Origin: M55B112 sp964539395
GTDB lineage: Bacteria; Bacteroidota; Bacteroidia; Bacteroidales; GCA-2748055
Direction: 5' to 3'
DNA: 64,000 bases
Assembly (NCBI GenBank): GCA_964539395.1
Contig: CAZIIU010000012.1
Coordinates: 15,062 to 79,061 of the forward strand
Shown: piece after piece, positions 8,458 through 17,333 of the stretch
How the letters are laid out: each line of letters begins with the position of its first letter
Position numbering within the stretch: position 1 is the first letter of the stretch
Made by a program: the position numbers and the translations under genes
The notes under the pieces: model-generated
The model's database searches: none
The model's input: the letters and a program-made list of their open reading frames with translations, nothing else
What the model was told of the DNA's origin: nothing

Positions 8458-9831
8458 TTATCTTACAGTATTCACTGGTATCCTCACCCCATTACGGTAT
8501 GCAACTATAAAAGCTGAATTTATTGAAGTCTCGTTGATGATGCGATTCTTCATTCTCACAGCATCATCATAGGTTGATAAAGGACCGAGTGTATACTTAC
8601 TCCAAACACCCTCTTTTTCAACCTTAACATCTCTGAGTAATTCATTTTCTGCAAATAACACACCGGCAAAGTAGGGATTCTTCACAGCAGCAACCTGTAC
8701 CCGGAAACTAATACCATCAACAGCATCCAAGGGTGCAATATTGATCATCGGGGGACCAGAACTCCTTCGGGAACCTAAAGAAGTCTGTTCTGTACCTCGG
8801 CCGGCGGAACTCACAGTCTTTTCCGCTTCTCTTACACTTGCTGCAGATTCCTTCCCATATGCTACACTCCCGGTCGAATGCATTTCCGCCAGCCCTTCCG
8901 GAAGAGCACCGGTTTTAAGAAAATCTGCCTGTTGCCTACTGTTTAAAGAGGCTAGGTCAACATCAACTTCCCTGGCAGTTGCCGTAACCGATTCTCCATC
9001 CTCGGTATATGTATATATTCCTGAAAGAACCAGCGGTTCCTGATCCTTTTCCAAAATTGGTACAAGACGGTACTTTACCAACAATACCGGTGACACAGGG
9101 GGTCTCATCCAGACAAACCTGGCTAAAGAAGCTGCATGGGAGACCACGGCCCCTCCCGATTCAATCGACTCAAAAGAGTATCCGCCGGGTATCGACTCCT
9201 CAAGCTTTAAAAAGGTCGATCCTTCAGGATTGCGAAGGAGAAGGCTGACATAAACAATCCCGTTTTGCCCGGTAAGAGGTTTCTGGCGGAGAACCATTGC
9301 ATAATCAGAGCTGCCTGGCTGAGGTGTTGTTTCCGTAACAGGTTCAGGTGTGATGATGGTATGAAATTCACTAATATCAACTACCAGCTCTTCATCAATT
9401 TCCGGATTTGGGAGGATATTAACGATCACTGGTTCGGGAAGACTTATATATGCCCGTTCACTTTCATGTACGTAAGCAAATGTCCCGGAAAGTTCCAGTT
9501 TACCCGAAAGCCGTTCATGTACATCAATCGCATATTTCACTTCAACCTGATCTTCATCGGGCAGTTTGAGCCAGATGATCCTGATCCGCTGGTCTGAAAA
9601 GGTGAAATCAGCATTAGGCGAAATCACATTGCTTGCAGTAAAGCCCAGGGGCAGATCCTGAGAAAACCTTGAATAATCCTTCAAATCCCCCTTTTTGAAA
9701 ATGAGGGTCACTTCAAATTCATTGCCGGCAACAACACTTCCAGGAGCATCAAGGCTGAAGCTCGCTCCACCCTGTTGCGCAGAAGAGGTATAGACCGCAA
9801 AGCACATGATAAGGAGAAGAACTTTTCTCAT
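8458..9831 (-). CDS. Secreted SPOR-domain protein
   Basis: A 457-residue protein. The signal peptide is residues 1-19 (MRKVLLLIMCFAVYTSSAQ); I chose the ATG at 9831 because it places this signal at the N-terminus, whereas the open frame extends upstream without one. Two repeated immunoglobulin-like beta regions (about 25-150 and 180-310) each carry a similar GYSFES / GFTASN core, suggesting an internal duplication. A low-complexity Ser-rich linker follows, then a C-terminal SPOR domain from about 374 (FRVQVAAVKNPY). It is probably periplasmic and peptidoglycan-bound. It is followed 22 nt later by the EF-hand outer-membrane protein, probably in one operon. Confidence 0.78.
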   Translation of the reverse strand: MRKVLLLIMCFAVYTSSAQQGGASFSLDAPGSVVAGNEFEVTLIFKKGDLKDYSRFSQDLPLGFTASNVISPNADFTFSDQRIRIIWLKLPDEDQVEVKYAIDVHERLSGKLELSGTFAYVHESERAYISLPEPVIVNILPNPEIDEELVVDISEFHTIITPEPVTETTPQPGSSDYAMVLRQKPLTGQNGIVYVSLLLRNPEGSTFLKLEESIPGGYSFESIESGGAVVSHAASLARFVWMRPPVSPVLLVKYRLVPILEKDQEPLVLSGIYTYTEDGESVTATAREVDVDLASLNSRQQADFLKTGALPEGLAEMHSTGSVAYGKESAASVREAEKTVSSAGRGTEQTSLGSRRSSGPPMINIAPLDAVDGISFRVQVAAVKNPYFAGVLFAENELLRDVKVEKEGVWSKYTLGPLSTYDDAVRMKNRIINETSINSAFIVAYRNGVRIPVNTVR

Positions 9832-9915
9832 AGTCTTTTTGAATTTTCCATGCAATGTACAAAAAAAACAGCCATTATGTATTGAACTTACCAACAGTGT
9901 GTAATGTCGTATTGC

Positions 9916-10626
9916 CTAGAAATTCGGACTCAACAGGTACTTGCTGTAGAATTCATTGATCACTTTAACCGCCTCATCGGCTGTATCCACAAGGGTAAAA
10001 AGGTCTTTATCCTCCAAGCTGATATTTTTCTGCTCTTCCATAACCTTTTCCACGATCCAGTCGACCAAACCCTTCCAGTAAGTCCTGCCAACAAGCACTA
10101 TCGGGAAACGTCCAATCTTACCAGTCTGGATTAAAGTGACAGATTCAAAAAACTCATCAAAGGTACCGAATCCCCCGGGCAGAACAATAAAACCCTGGGC
10201 ATACTTCTGAAACATCACCTTTCTGACAAAAAAGTGTTTAAACGTAATCAATTTGTCGTGATCGATATAAGGATTTGAAGACTGCTCATGCGGAAGCTGA
10301 ATATTGATCCCCACACTCTTCCCGTTTCCCTTCCTGGCCCCCTTGTTCGCTGCCTCCATAATACCAGGTCCTCCACCTGTAATCACTCCATACCCGCTTT
10401 GGGTAAGCCTGAAGGCAATATCCACTGCAAGCTGATAATAGGCGTTATCGGGCTTGGTCCTTGCCGACCCAAAAATTGAAACACATGGTCCGATCGAGGC
10501 CATTTTTTCAAACCCTTCCACGAATTCGGCCATGATCTTGAAAATCTGCCAGCTGTCGGAAGCCTTGATCTCGTTCCAGTTTTTTTCACTGAAAGCCTGC
10601 ATAATTTTTTCTTCTCCTGATGTCAT
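9916..10626 (-). CDS. LOG-family (TIGR00730) nucleotide phosphoribohydrolase-like protein
   Basis: A 236-residue cytoplasmic Rossmann-fold protein. The family hallmarks are both intact: GGGPGIMEAANKGA and PGGFGTFDEFFE. Members are often mis-annotated as lysine decarboxylases; characterised ones release ribose-5-phosphate from cytokinin-type or ordinary nucleoside monophosphates. The substrate here cannot be read from sequence. It lies about 160 nt upstream of the uvrA stop with respect to the shared minus strand order uvrA then LOG, but that gap makes a common transcript uncertain. Confidence 0.88.
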   Translation of the reverse strand: MTSGEEKIMQAFSEKNWNEIKASDSWQIFKIMAEFVEGFEKMASIGPCVSIFGSARTKPDNAYYQLAVDIAFRLTQSGYGVITGGGPGIMEAANKGARKGNGKSVGINIQLPHEQSSNPYIDHDKLITFKHFFVRKVMFQKYAQGFIVLPGGFGTFDEFFESVTLIQTGKIGRFPIVLVGRTYWKGLVDWIVEKVMEEQKNISLEDKDLFTLVDTADEAVKVINEFYSKYLLSPNF

Positions 10627-10789
10627 TATTCATTGTTGTTAAATGATGAAAAGATGCTGTAAATATACCCTGATTTGTCAGCCCTGCATTACAGCAATAT
10701 AGTAAAAATAACATTTGAACATGTATGCCCTTACAACCAGTGATCCTTTTCTCCAGGATATCAGTCGTGTCGTCCGAATTGATCAGTAC

Positions 10790-13624
10790 CTACCGAATTA
10801 TCTTCAGTTCCGACTTCAGGGATTGACCGGTATAACTTCGATTTACACCCGCAACCTCTTCTGGTGTTCCCGTAGCAATGATCTCACCACCGGCAACACC
10901 GCCTTCCATACCTAAATCAATAATATAATCCGCCACCTTGATTACATCCATGTTATGTTCAATCATTATCACTGAGTTTCCTTTTTCAACAAGCCTGTTA
11001 ACAACATCGAGTAATACCCTTACATCCTCAAAATGCAGTCCTGTTGTAGGCTCATCCAGAATATAAAGTGTTCGTCCGGTATCCTTTTTTGAAAGCTCGG
11101 CCGACAGCTTCACCCTTTGTGATTCTCCTCCGGAAAGTGTGGTCGAGGGTTGTCCCAACCTGATGTATCCCAATCCTACTTCTTGCATAGTCTTCAGCCT
11201 CCTTCTGATATTCGGGATGCTTTCGAAGAACTCCACTGCCTGGTTAATTGTCATTCTTAAAACATCGTTGATGTTTTTACCTTTATACTGTACCTCAAGG
11301 GTTTCCCTGTTGTATCGCTTTCCCCTGCAGCTTTTGCACTGTACATACACATCGGGCAGGAAGTTCATTTCAATGGTCTGAACTCCGGCTCCTCCGCATG
11401 TTTCACACCTTCCCCCGGCAACATTAAACGAAAATCTGCCAGCCTTGAATCCCCTTATCTTTGCATCGGGGGTTTGCTCAAACAATTTCCGGATATCACC
11501 AAAAACGTTGGTATAGGTAGCCGGGTTCGATCTCGGTGTTCGGCCAAGTGGCGACTGATCAACTTCAATCACCTTATCGATATGTTCAAGTCCCTCAATC
11601 GCACGGTAATCAAGCGGTTCCCCGGACGATCCGTAAAGCTTGTTACTCAGAACGGGGTGCAGCGTATCGTTAACCAGTGTCGACTTCCCGCTACCACTGA
11701 CGCCGGTTACACAGATGAAGGTTCCCAGGGGAAATGTCACATCAATGTTCTTCAGATTGTTTCCTGAAGCCCCTTTCAGTTCAATTTTCTTCCCGTTTCC
11801 CCTCCTTCTTACCGGGGGAATGTCGATTTTCCGCGCAGCGCTCAGATAGGCTGCTGTCAGAGAATCCGCCTCCTGTATCTTCCCCGGAGTACCGGCTGCT
11901 ATTAGTTTCCCCCCGAGCCTGCCTGCACCAGGTCCAAGATCCAGGATATGGTCGGCAGCGAGCATCATCTCCCTGTCGTGCTCAACAACGATCACCGAAT
12001 TGCCCTGGTCGCGCAGCTTCTTCAGCGATCCGATCAACTTTAGGTTATCGCGCTGATGTAAACCGATACTTGGCTCATCCAGTATATAAAGCACATTCAC
12101 CAGCCTTGATCCAATCTGTGTGGCAAGTCTGATACGTTGACTTTCTCCGCCGGAAAGGCTCCTGCTGGTGCGGTTCAGCGATAAATAGCCAAGTCCCACA
12201 TCAAGTAAAAATCCAAGCCTTGCCCTGATCTCCTTCAATACCTCCCTGGCGATCTCATTCTGCCGGTCGGTGAGCCTGGATTCCACTCCTTCGAACCATT
12301 GATACAGAGCATCAATATCAATTGATGCCAGTTCAGCAATATTTTTCCCATCAATTTTGAAATGAAGCATCTCCATTTTAAGCCTGCTGCCGCTACATTC
12401 CGGACATGTTACCTTACGAATGAAATGCCTGGCATGCTGGCGTTTTTTTGCCGGGGAGTCATCACCATTCTGGTAATTTATATAGTTGACAATTCCATCG
12501 AAACTGAGAAAGTAATTGGAGGATGCTCCCAGAGGAGTGTTCTCCAGTTTCAGCGACTCCTCCGAACCAAACAGGATGGTGTGAAGAGCCTCCTCAGGGA
12601 TCTTGCCTATCGCTGTATCGAGGGTGAAATTATACTTCTTTGCAATGGCATCAAGCTGCCAGAATATCAGAGCATTCCTGTATTTGCCTATTGGTACAAT
12701 CCCCCCCTGTCTGATGCTCTTCTGCATGTCGGGAATAATCTTATCTGTATCCACATCGCTTATCACACCCAGTCCATTACAACGTTCGCATGCTCCGTGG
12801 GGAGAGTTAAAAGAGAAGCTGTGGGGTGCCGGTTCATTATAAGAGATACCACTGGTGGGGCACATCAGCTTGCTTGAGAAGAACCGGGGTGTTTGTGCAT
12901 CTTTTTCAAGTATCATTATTACCCCCCTTCCTTCATGCATCGCTACAGAAACCGACTCTTTCAGACGCTTGTCATCCGGATCACCTACCTGGATCCGGTC
13001 GATAACAATTTCAATATCATGCACCTTGTACCTGTCAACCCGCATTCCGGCAATAAGCTCCCTGATCTCTCCATCAACCCTAACATATAGATATCCCTTC
13101 CTGCGAAGCTGTTCAAAAAGCTCACGGTAATGTCCTTTTCTGCCCTTCACAACAGGAGCAAGAAGATATATCCTTTTTTTTGTGAACTGCTCACTGATCA
13201 GTTTAAGGATCTGGTCGAAGGTATATTTTACCATTTTCTCACCTGTAACATAAGAGTATGCATCAGATGCCCTGGCAAAGAGAAGCCTTAGAAAATCATA
13301 TATTTCTGTGGTTGTCCCTACGGTCGACCGGGGGGTCCTGTTGGTAGTCTTCTGCTCAATTGAAATAACAGGGCTCAGTCCGGTGATCCTGTCTACATCC
13401 GGCCGTTCAAGGTTTCCCATGAATTGCCTTGCATAGGCATTCATGGTTTCAATATACCTGCGCTGTCCCTCAGCATAAATAGTATCAAAGGCAAGGGAGG
13501 ATTTTCCACTGCCACTCAAGCCGGTAATTACGGTTAGTTCATTGCGGGGAATCGTCACATCAATATTCTTCAGGTTATGCTCTCTGGCACCATAAACCCT
13601 GATAAAGTTTTTATGATCTGACAT
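10790..13624 (-). CDS. uvrA: Excinuclease ABC subunit A, UvrA
   Basis: A 944-residue nucleotide excision repair damage sensor with two ABC modules. Walker A motifs are GLSGSGKSSLAFD near the N-terminus and GVSGSGKSTLVND near residue 640; ABC signatures SLSGGESQRIRLA and TLSGGESQRVKLS are both present. The C-terminal zinc module has CETCGGAG and CKSCRGKRYN. The first zinc module reads CPTSG then CERC, so one of four cysteines is replaced by serine. The length is normal. It follows the lytic transglycosylase gene by 48 nt on the same strand and may be read from that promoter. Confidence 0.97.
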   Translation of the reverse strand: MSDHKNFIRVYGAREHNLKNIDVTIPRNELTVITGLSGSGKSSLAFDTIYAEGQRRYIETMNAYARQFMGNLERPDVDRITGLSPVISIEQKTTNRTPRSTVGTTTEIYDFLRLLFARASDAYSYVTGEKMVKYTFDQILKLISEQFTKKRIYLLAPVVKGRKGHYRELFEQLRRKGYLYVRVDGEIRELIAGMRVDRYKVHDIEIVIDRIQVGDPDDKRLKESVSVAMHEGRGVIMILEKDAQTPRFFSSKLMCPTSGISYNEPAPHSFSFNSPHGACERCNGLGVISDVDTDKIIPDMQKSIRQGGIVPIGKYRNALIFWQLDAIAKKYNFTLDTAIGKIPEEALHTILFGSEESLKLENTPLGASSNYFLSFDGIVNYINYQNGDDSPAKKRQHARHFIRKVTCPECSGSRLKMEMLHFKIDGKNIAELASIDIDALYQWFEGVESRLTDRQNEIAREVLKEIRARLGFLLDVGLGYLSLNRTSRSLSGGESQRIRLATQIGSRLVNVLYILDEPSIGLHQRDNLKLIGSLKKLRDQGNSVIVVEHDREMMLAADHILDLGPGAGRLGGKLIAAGTPGKIQEADSLTAAYLSAARKIDIPPVRRRGNGKKIELKGASGNNLKNIDVTFPLGTFICVTGVSGSGKSTLVNDTLHPVLSNKLYGSSGEPLDYRAIEGLEHIDKVIEVDQSPLGRTPRSNPATYTNVFGDIRKLFEQTPDAKIRGFKAGRFSFNVAGGRCETCGGAGVQTIEMNFLPDVYVQCKSCRGKRYNRETLEVQYKGKNINDVLRMTINQAVEFFESIPNIRRRLKTMQEVGLGYIRLGQPSTTLSGGESQRVKLSAELSKKDTGRTLYILDEPTTGLHFEDVRVLLDVVNRLVEKGNSVIMIEHNMDVIKVADYIIDLGMEGGVAGGEIIATGTPEEVAGVNRSYTGQSLKSELKIIR

Positions 13625-13672
13625 TCAATTTCTATTGTGCAACATGCGGTTTATGTGTGGAAAATATCCCGA

Positions 13673-14635
13673 TTACCTGATCTCCCGAGCATCTTCCAGC
13701 GGAATTTTTATATCATAACTTCTTTGCCTGCTGTTTGTAAGATAATTCTCACGCAGCCAGGGATTGAAGTATTTTAAAAGCTTGTAATTGGTCTTATGCT
13801 CCTTTGCAAATTCTGCGAAATCGAAAACCGGCCCATCGATTGTAACAACCCTGTAGGGTATGGGCTGGTAAACATCCTTTAAGGAAATCTGAAACCCATA
13901 GGATGAGGGATCTTCCAGGATCAGTTTATATGCAAGCACCCTGAAAATATACCGGGACGTCTCCTCGTTCAGCAACAGGTTATAATAGTTCTGCTCCTTC
14001 TGCCGGGCAATTTGTCGGTCCATACCTCTTCTTCCTGCATTGTAGGAGGCAGCTGACATGGTCCAGTTGCCATATTTCTCATACGATTCCAACAGGTATT
14101 CACAGGCAGCAACTGTAGATTTTTCAAGGTGATACCTCTCATCAACCTCGCTGTTGATCTCCAGTCCATATTCCACCGCGGTGCCGGAACGAAGCTGCCA
14201 GAAACCCACAGCTCCAGCCGGGGAGACAGCATTTGAAAGATTACTTTCAGCGATCGCCAGGTACTTGAAGTCATCCGGAATACCTTTCTGCTCAAGGATT
14301 TTTTCAATCTCCGGAAAATAGCGGTACGACATCTTGATCATCCTGATTGTCTGGGAATGAAAAAAGATATTCGATAACATCTCACGGTCGAGAGCCTCAT
14401 GCACATCAAAATATTCCAGCGGCACCCGTTCGCCTGCAAAGTAAAGTTCTTCAGGCAATTGAAACGGAAAGATCGCATAGTTATCCTTCTCTTCCGGTTG
14501 AAGCGGTTCCGGGTCAGGTGATCCTCCGAAACTGTTTTTAGCTACTAAAGCTATGATCATTATGGATATGACCAGACTGAACAGGATGATCCATCTTCCG
14601 GTCTTTGTTCTTCTGTTATTCATGAAATCTGCCAA
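13673..14635 (-). CDS. Membrane-anchored lytic transglycosylase (SLT/MltD-like)
   Basis: A 320-residue protein with an N-terminal membrane anchor (about 14-33) and a transglycosylase SLT domain at about 105-235. The catalytic Glu is Glu130 in YLAIAESNLSNAVSPAGAVG, followed by the family's GFWQL and AAYNAG-like AASYNAG motifs. It cleaves peptidoglycan glycan strands to 1,6-anhydro products in the periplasm. A C-terminal region of about 240-320 lacks the LysM repeats seen in full MltD. It has a strong promoter 90 nt upstream and may be co-transcribed with uvrA 48 nt downstream. Confidence 0.88.
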   Translation of the reverse strand: MADFMNNRRTKTGRWIILFSLVISIMIIALVAKNSFGGSPDPEPLQPEEKDNYAIFPFQLPEELYFAGERVPLEYFDVHEALDREMLSNIFFHSQTIRMIKMSYRYFPEIEKILEQKGIPDDFKYLAIAESNLSNAVSPAGAVGFWQLRSGTAVEYGLEINSEVDERYHLEKSTVAACEYLLESYEKYGNWTMSAASYNAGRRGMDRQIARQKEQNYYNLLLNEETSRYIFRVLAYKLILEDPSSYGFQISLKDVYQPIPYRVVTIDGPVFDFAEFAKEHKTNYKLLKYFNPWLRENYLTNSRQRSYDIKIPLEDAREIR

Positions 14636-14971
14636 ACAAGTTGCTTAATTTGCGCCTGTAAATAACCTCACCAGGGTTTCATGCAAACACAGGTATTTGT
14701 ATTGAAACATCGTTGAAAACAAACTGCAAAAATAACGTAACATTTTGTTGTTTCAAAAGATTAACATTCCACATGAAATGAAGTTCTGAAAAAAATAAAG
14801 TTCGTTGGTTTCAGGCAACACGATAAAGAAGCTTATTATGCATGAAACCTTTTAAGAAGGCAGCATGTTGCTCTTGGTGCCGGCAGAAAAAAAGCAGATA
14901 ATAAATCTGGCTGTTGTAGCATAATTATCAAGTACCGTATCATGCAAACCGGATTCAGCCTCCAGGAAATA
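14636..14971. other. Intergenic region (336 bp)
   Basis: AT-rich gap between two minus-strand genes. It holds the promoter for the lytic transglycosylase (14727-14757). The remainder toward 14971 is the 3' flank of the barrel gene; I saw no terminator hairpin with a T-run or small gene in it. Confidence 0.6.
14727..14757 (-). promoter_or_regulatory. Consensus Bacteroidota promoter for the lytic transglycosylase
   Basis: On the minus strand a TTTG -33 box (14754-14757) is separated by exactly 19 bp from TATTTTTG (14727-14734), an exact match to TTTG-N19-TAnnTTTG. Predicted start of transcription is near 14722, giving a leader of about 87 nt. This is the best promoter match in the window. Confidence 0.75.
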
Positions 14972-16447
14972 CTAAAATTTGTAATTGATGCCTGTGTAGA
15001 GCCCAAAAGTGTAAGGTCTGGTGGATGGAAGCTGCCCGGTATTGACCGAATGAAGATAATACCTGAACCTGGGCTCGAGGCTGAGACTGATGTTTTTATA
15101 GAGGTCGTAAAGAAACCCTATCCCGGCATTTCCTGAGTAGCTCAGACTGCGAAGGTTTTGCAAATCTCCAATCTCAACCGATCCATTCATGCTGTTGGCT
15201 GAAACAGAATTGTTGATCATCACATTGGTACTTATTCCTCCGATCAGCTGTACCTTCAGTGACCGGTCGACCAGCAGAAACTTCATATTGAGTGGAATCT
15301 CCAGGTATTCAAGGGATTGTGAGAAGTTTTCAACCACAGCATTATCTACCATCATCTGCACGGGGTACAGCAAATGGTAATCGGTGGTGGACTCTATATT
15401 TCCGGAGTTGCTCAGGAACAGATCATTGTGATCAGATCTAATCGTGCCCATAGAGTTGGATATACTCACAAAGTTTTCATATGTTCCATCATCAGAATAC
15501 TCCATCCTCTCGTTGAACCAGCCATTTTTAAAACTGCTGTAGTCGCCGATGTTAACTCCCATCCGTGTATAAAACAGACCGGACTCTATCGTTACCCGCT
15601 TTGAAGCATTGTAGCTTACCTGTACCCCCCCTGCATAGGTAAGTTTTGCAGTCTCGGAGTTGTTGGCCAGCATTCGCTGGTGGTCAGTCTGCGATGAAAC
15701 ATCACGATAATTGTACAAGGGTGAAAATGAAGCTCCCAATTGCCAGCGGCCCGAAATACGCTGATCATCATGCATCTGGTCATCATAGAGGTCCTTTTGA
15801 GGAGGTTTTACCAGGCTGTCGGAAAGGTCCGCTACGGGGAATAACTGTCGACCTTGATTATCATTGCTTTCCCCCGGTTCCCCGACCCGTTCCGCCAGCG
15901 ATCCAACATGCCCCCCCTGATTAACAGCGATCGTCCCAAAACCAGTTTCGGTAAATGTACTGTTATCTATTTGAGAAATACTCTCTTTAAGTATTTCCTG
16001 AACGGATATTCTTACCTGCTCTTCCATCCGCCTACCTCCTTCAGTACGCTTACCGGAATCGCCTGCGGTATACCTGTCGGCTGAAAGCTTCCTAAATCCA
16101 TCACTGCCCCTGGCACCTGCCGGTTCACTCATCGGGGATGCCATATCTGATAAATCATTTGGTGCAACCATCCGTTCAATTTCCTGCTGTTCTGCAACCT
16201 CACCCGATTCCTCAATCTGCTGCGCTGCATATTCCTGCCGGAAGTCACGATTCAGAAAAACCACTCCCACAGTTGCTGCAATGGCAAATCCGGCGGCCGT
16301 GGTAAGAATTATAAATAACTTACGCCGTGATAATCCACCCCCCAACTGTGATGAAACGGCCTGCCAAACCGATTCCGGCGGCTCAGGTCTGTGCCTTGCC
16401 AGTTTATCGGCCAGAAAGCCACGTCTTATGTTTTGTCCCTTGTTCAT
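14972..16447 (-). CDS. Sigma-linked protein: N-terminal regulator helix plus C-terminal beta-barrel
   Basis: A 491-residue protein directly after an ECF sigma gene (13 nt gap). Residues 1-40 are cytoplasmic-type and include PPESVWQAVSSQL, a motif common at the N-terminus of Bacteroidota anti-sigma-like proteins. One clear membrane helix lies at about 44-65. Residues 66-220 are low-complexity, Glu/Ser/Gly-rich linker. Residues about 230-491 are a PorT-like outer-membrane beta-barrel ending in aromatic YTGINYKF, the expected barrel-insertion signature. If both segments are used, one chain spans from the inner to the outer membrane. Anti-sigma function is inferred from position and N-terminus only. 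Confidence 0.75.
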   Translation of the reverse strand: MNKGQNIRRGFLADKLARHRPEPPESVWQAVSSQLGGGLSRRKLFIILTTAAGFAIAATVGVVFLNRDFRQEYAAQQIEESGEVAEQQEIERMVAPNDLSDMASPMSEPAGARGSDGFRKLSADRYTAGDSGKRTEGGRRMEEQVRISVQEILKESISQIDNSTFTETGFGTIAVNQGGHVGSLAERVGEPGESNDNQGRQLFPVADLSDSLVKPPQKDLYDDQMHDDQRISGRWQLGASFSPLYNYRDVSSQTDHQRMLANNSETAKLTYAGGVQVSYNASKRVTIESGLFYTRMGVNIGDYSSFKNGWFNERMEYSDDGTYENFVSISNSMGTIRSDHNDLFLSNSGNIESTTDYHLLYPVQMMVDNAVVENFSQSLEYLEIPLNMKFLLVDRSLKVQLIGGISTNVMINNSVSANSMNGSVEIGDLQNLRSLSYSGNAGIGFLYDLYKNISLSLEPRFRYYLHSVNTGQLPSTRPYTFGLYTGINYKF

Positions 16448-16460
16448 CTCACTTCCCCAT

Positions 16461-17009
16461 TCATCTCAGCTGTAAATTACCATATATCTTCTTTACCTTT
16501 TCCTGTAAAATTACCCTCGCCCTTGAGAGGTTCGACTTGGATGTACCATCCGAAATCTGAAGCATCTCCCCGATCTCTTTATGGCTGTAACCTTCAATTG
16601 CATAAAGGTTGAAAACCATCCTGTAACGTGGAGGCAGCTCCCGGATCAGTTTTATAAGAGCCTCCGCATGTAACTCATCAAGTGTCTCTTCGGAGATCTG
16701 CTCCTTTAATAGCATCGGATCTTCATCAATTCGCTGCATAATTACCTGGCTCCTGTAACGCTCCAGGGCCGTATTGATCATCAGCCTCCTGATCCATCCG
16801 GGAAAGGCCTTCGCATCCCTGACCTGTTCAACCTTTGAAAAAACCTTAATAAATCCGTCCTGCAGGATATCCTGCGCATCCTCCTCTGAAGATGCGTACT
16901 GCAAACACAAACCATACATCGCCGCGCTGAACCGCCTGTATAGTTTTTCCTGACTGCCACGATCACCTCTCCTGCAGCCTTCTAACAGTATTTCCAATGT
17001 GTCTGCCAA
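16461..17009 (-). CDS. ECF-type RNA polymerase sigma factor
   Basis: A 182-residue sigma-70 family ECF protein. Region 2 (about 20-90: YGLCLQYASSEEDAQDILQDGFIKVF) and region 4 (about 125-178: LPPRYRMVFNLYAIEGYSHKEIGEMLQIS) are intact, with the helix-turn-helix ending SDGTSKSNLSRARVIL. It directs transcription of a small regulon in response to an envelope or extracellular signal. Its presumed regulator is the next gene. An inverted GTAAC/GTTAC pair about 100 bp upstream might be part of an autoregulated promoter. Confidence 0.93.
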   Translation of the reverse strand: MADTLEILLEGCRRGDRGSQEKLYRRFSAAMYGLCLQYASSEEDAQDILQDGFIKVFSKVEQVRDAKAFPGWIRRLMINTALERYRSQVIMQRIDEDPMLLKEQISEETLDELHAEALIKLIRELPPRYRMVFNLYAIEGYSHKEIGEMLQISDGTSKSNLSRARVILQEKVKKIYGNLQLR

Positions 17010-17169
17010 CCGGTGTTCTCCTCTTTTTGCAAATGTAAGTCATTTCAAAGAGAACCATCAAAAACTATGCCCTCCGGTGATTACCTGCAAGTCTGGACAA
17101 TTGCTGTAACAAAACAGATTGTGCTGCTTTTCGTTACCCTTTTTTGTTTTAGGATGATAACGGCAAGTT

Positions 17170-17215
17170 AAAGGTTGCGTCATAAGGTTTCCATACCCAA
17201 ACGCAACCTTTTTTT
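17170..17215 (+). terminator. Rho-independent terminator in the serpin upstream region
   Basis: An 11-bp perfect stem (arms 17170-17180 and 17201-17211, core AAGGTTGCGT) encloses a 20-nt loop and runs into seven T residues. No plus-strand gene precedes it, so it would end either a short RNA started in this gap or a long serpin leader. Confidence 0.75.
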
Positions 17216-17281
17216 ATCAATATTCATCCTGTTTACAAGGGATAGCAATACGGCACCTGAACATATCGGTTTTACTGAACA

Positions 17282-17313
17282 TTTCCGAGAATCATGCGAT
17301 TTTTATACTTTAT
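17282..17313 (+). promoter_or_regulatory. Probable serpin promoter
   Basis: TTTC, 20 bp spacer, TACTTTAT: one mismatch in each box relative to TTTG and TAnnTTTG. Transcription would begin about 15 nt before the serpin ATG and downstream of the terminator hairpin. Confidence 0.35.
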
Positions 17314-17333
17314 ACATATTCAATCCTAAAATA

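Larger units (their letters stand above)
17010..17333. other. Divergent intergenic region, sigma gene / serpin
   Basis: Holds divergent control signals. An inverted repeat GTAAC (17106-17110) / GTTAC (17133-17137) with 22 bp between the arms could carry a -35-like GTAAC for the ECF sigma gene on the minus strand. A strong plus-strand terminator hairpin (17170-17215) precedes the serpin, whose probable promoter is at 17282-17313. Confidence 0.4.
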
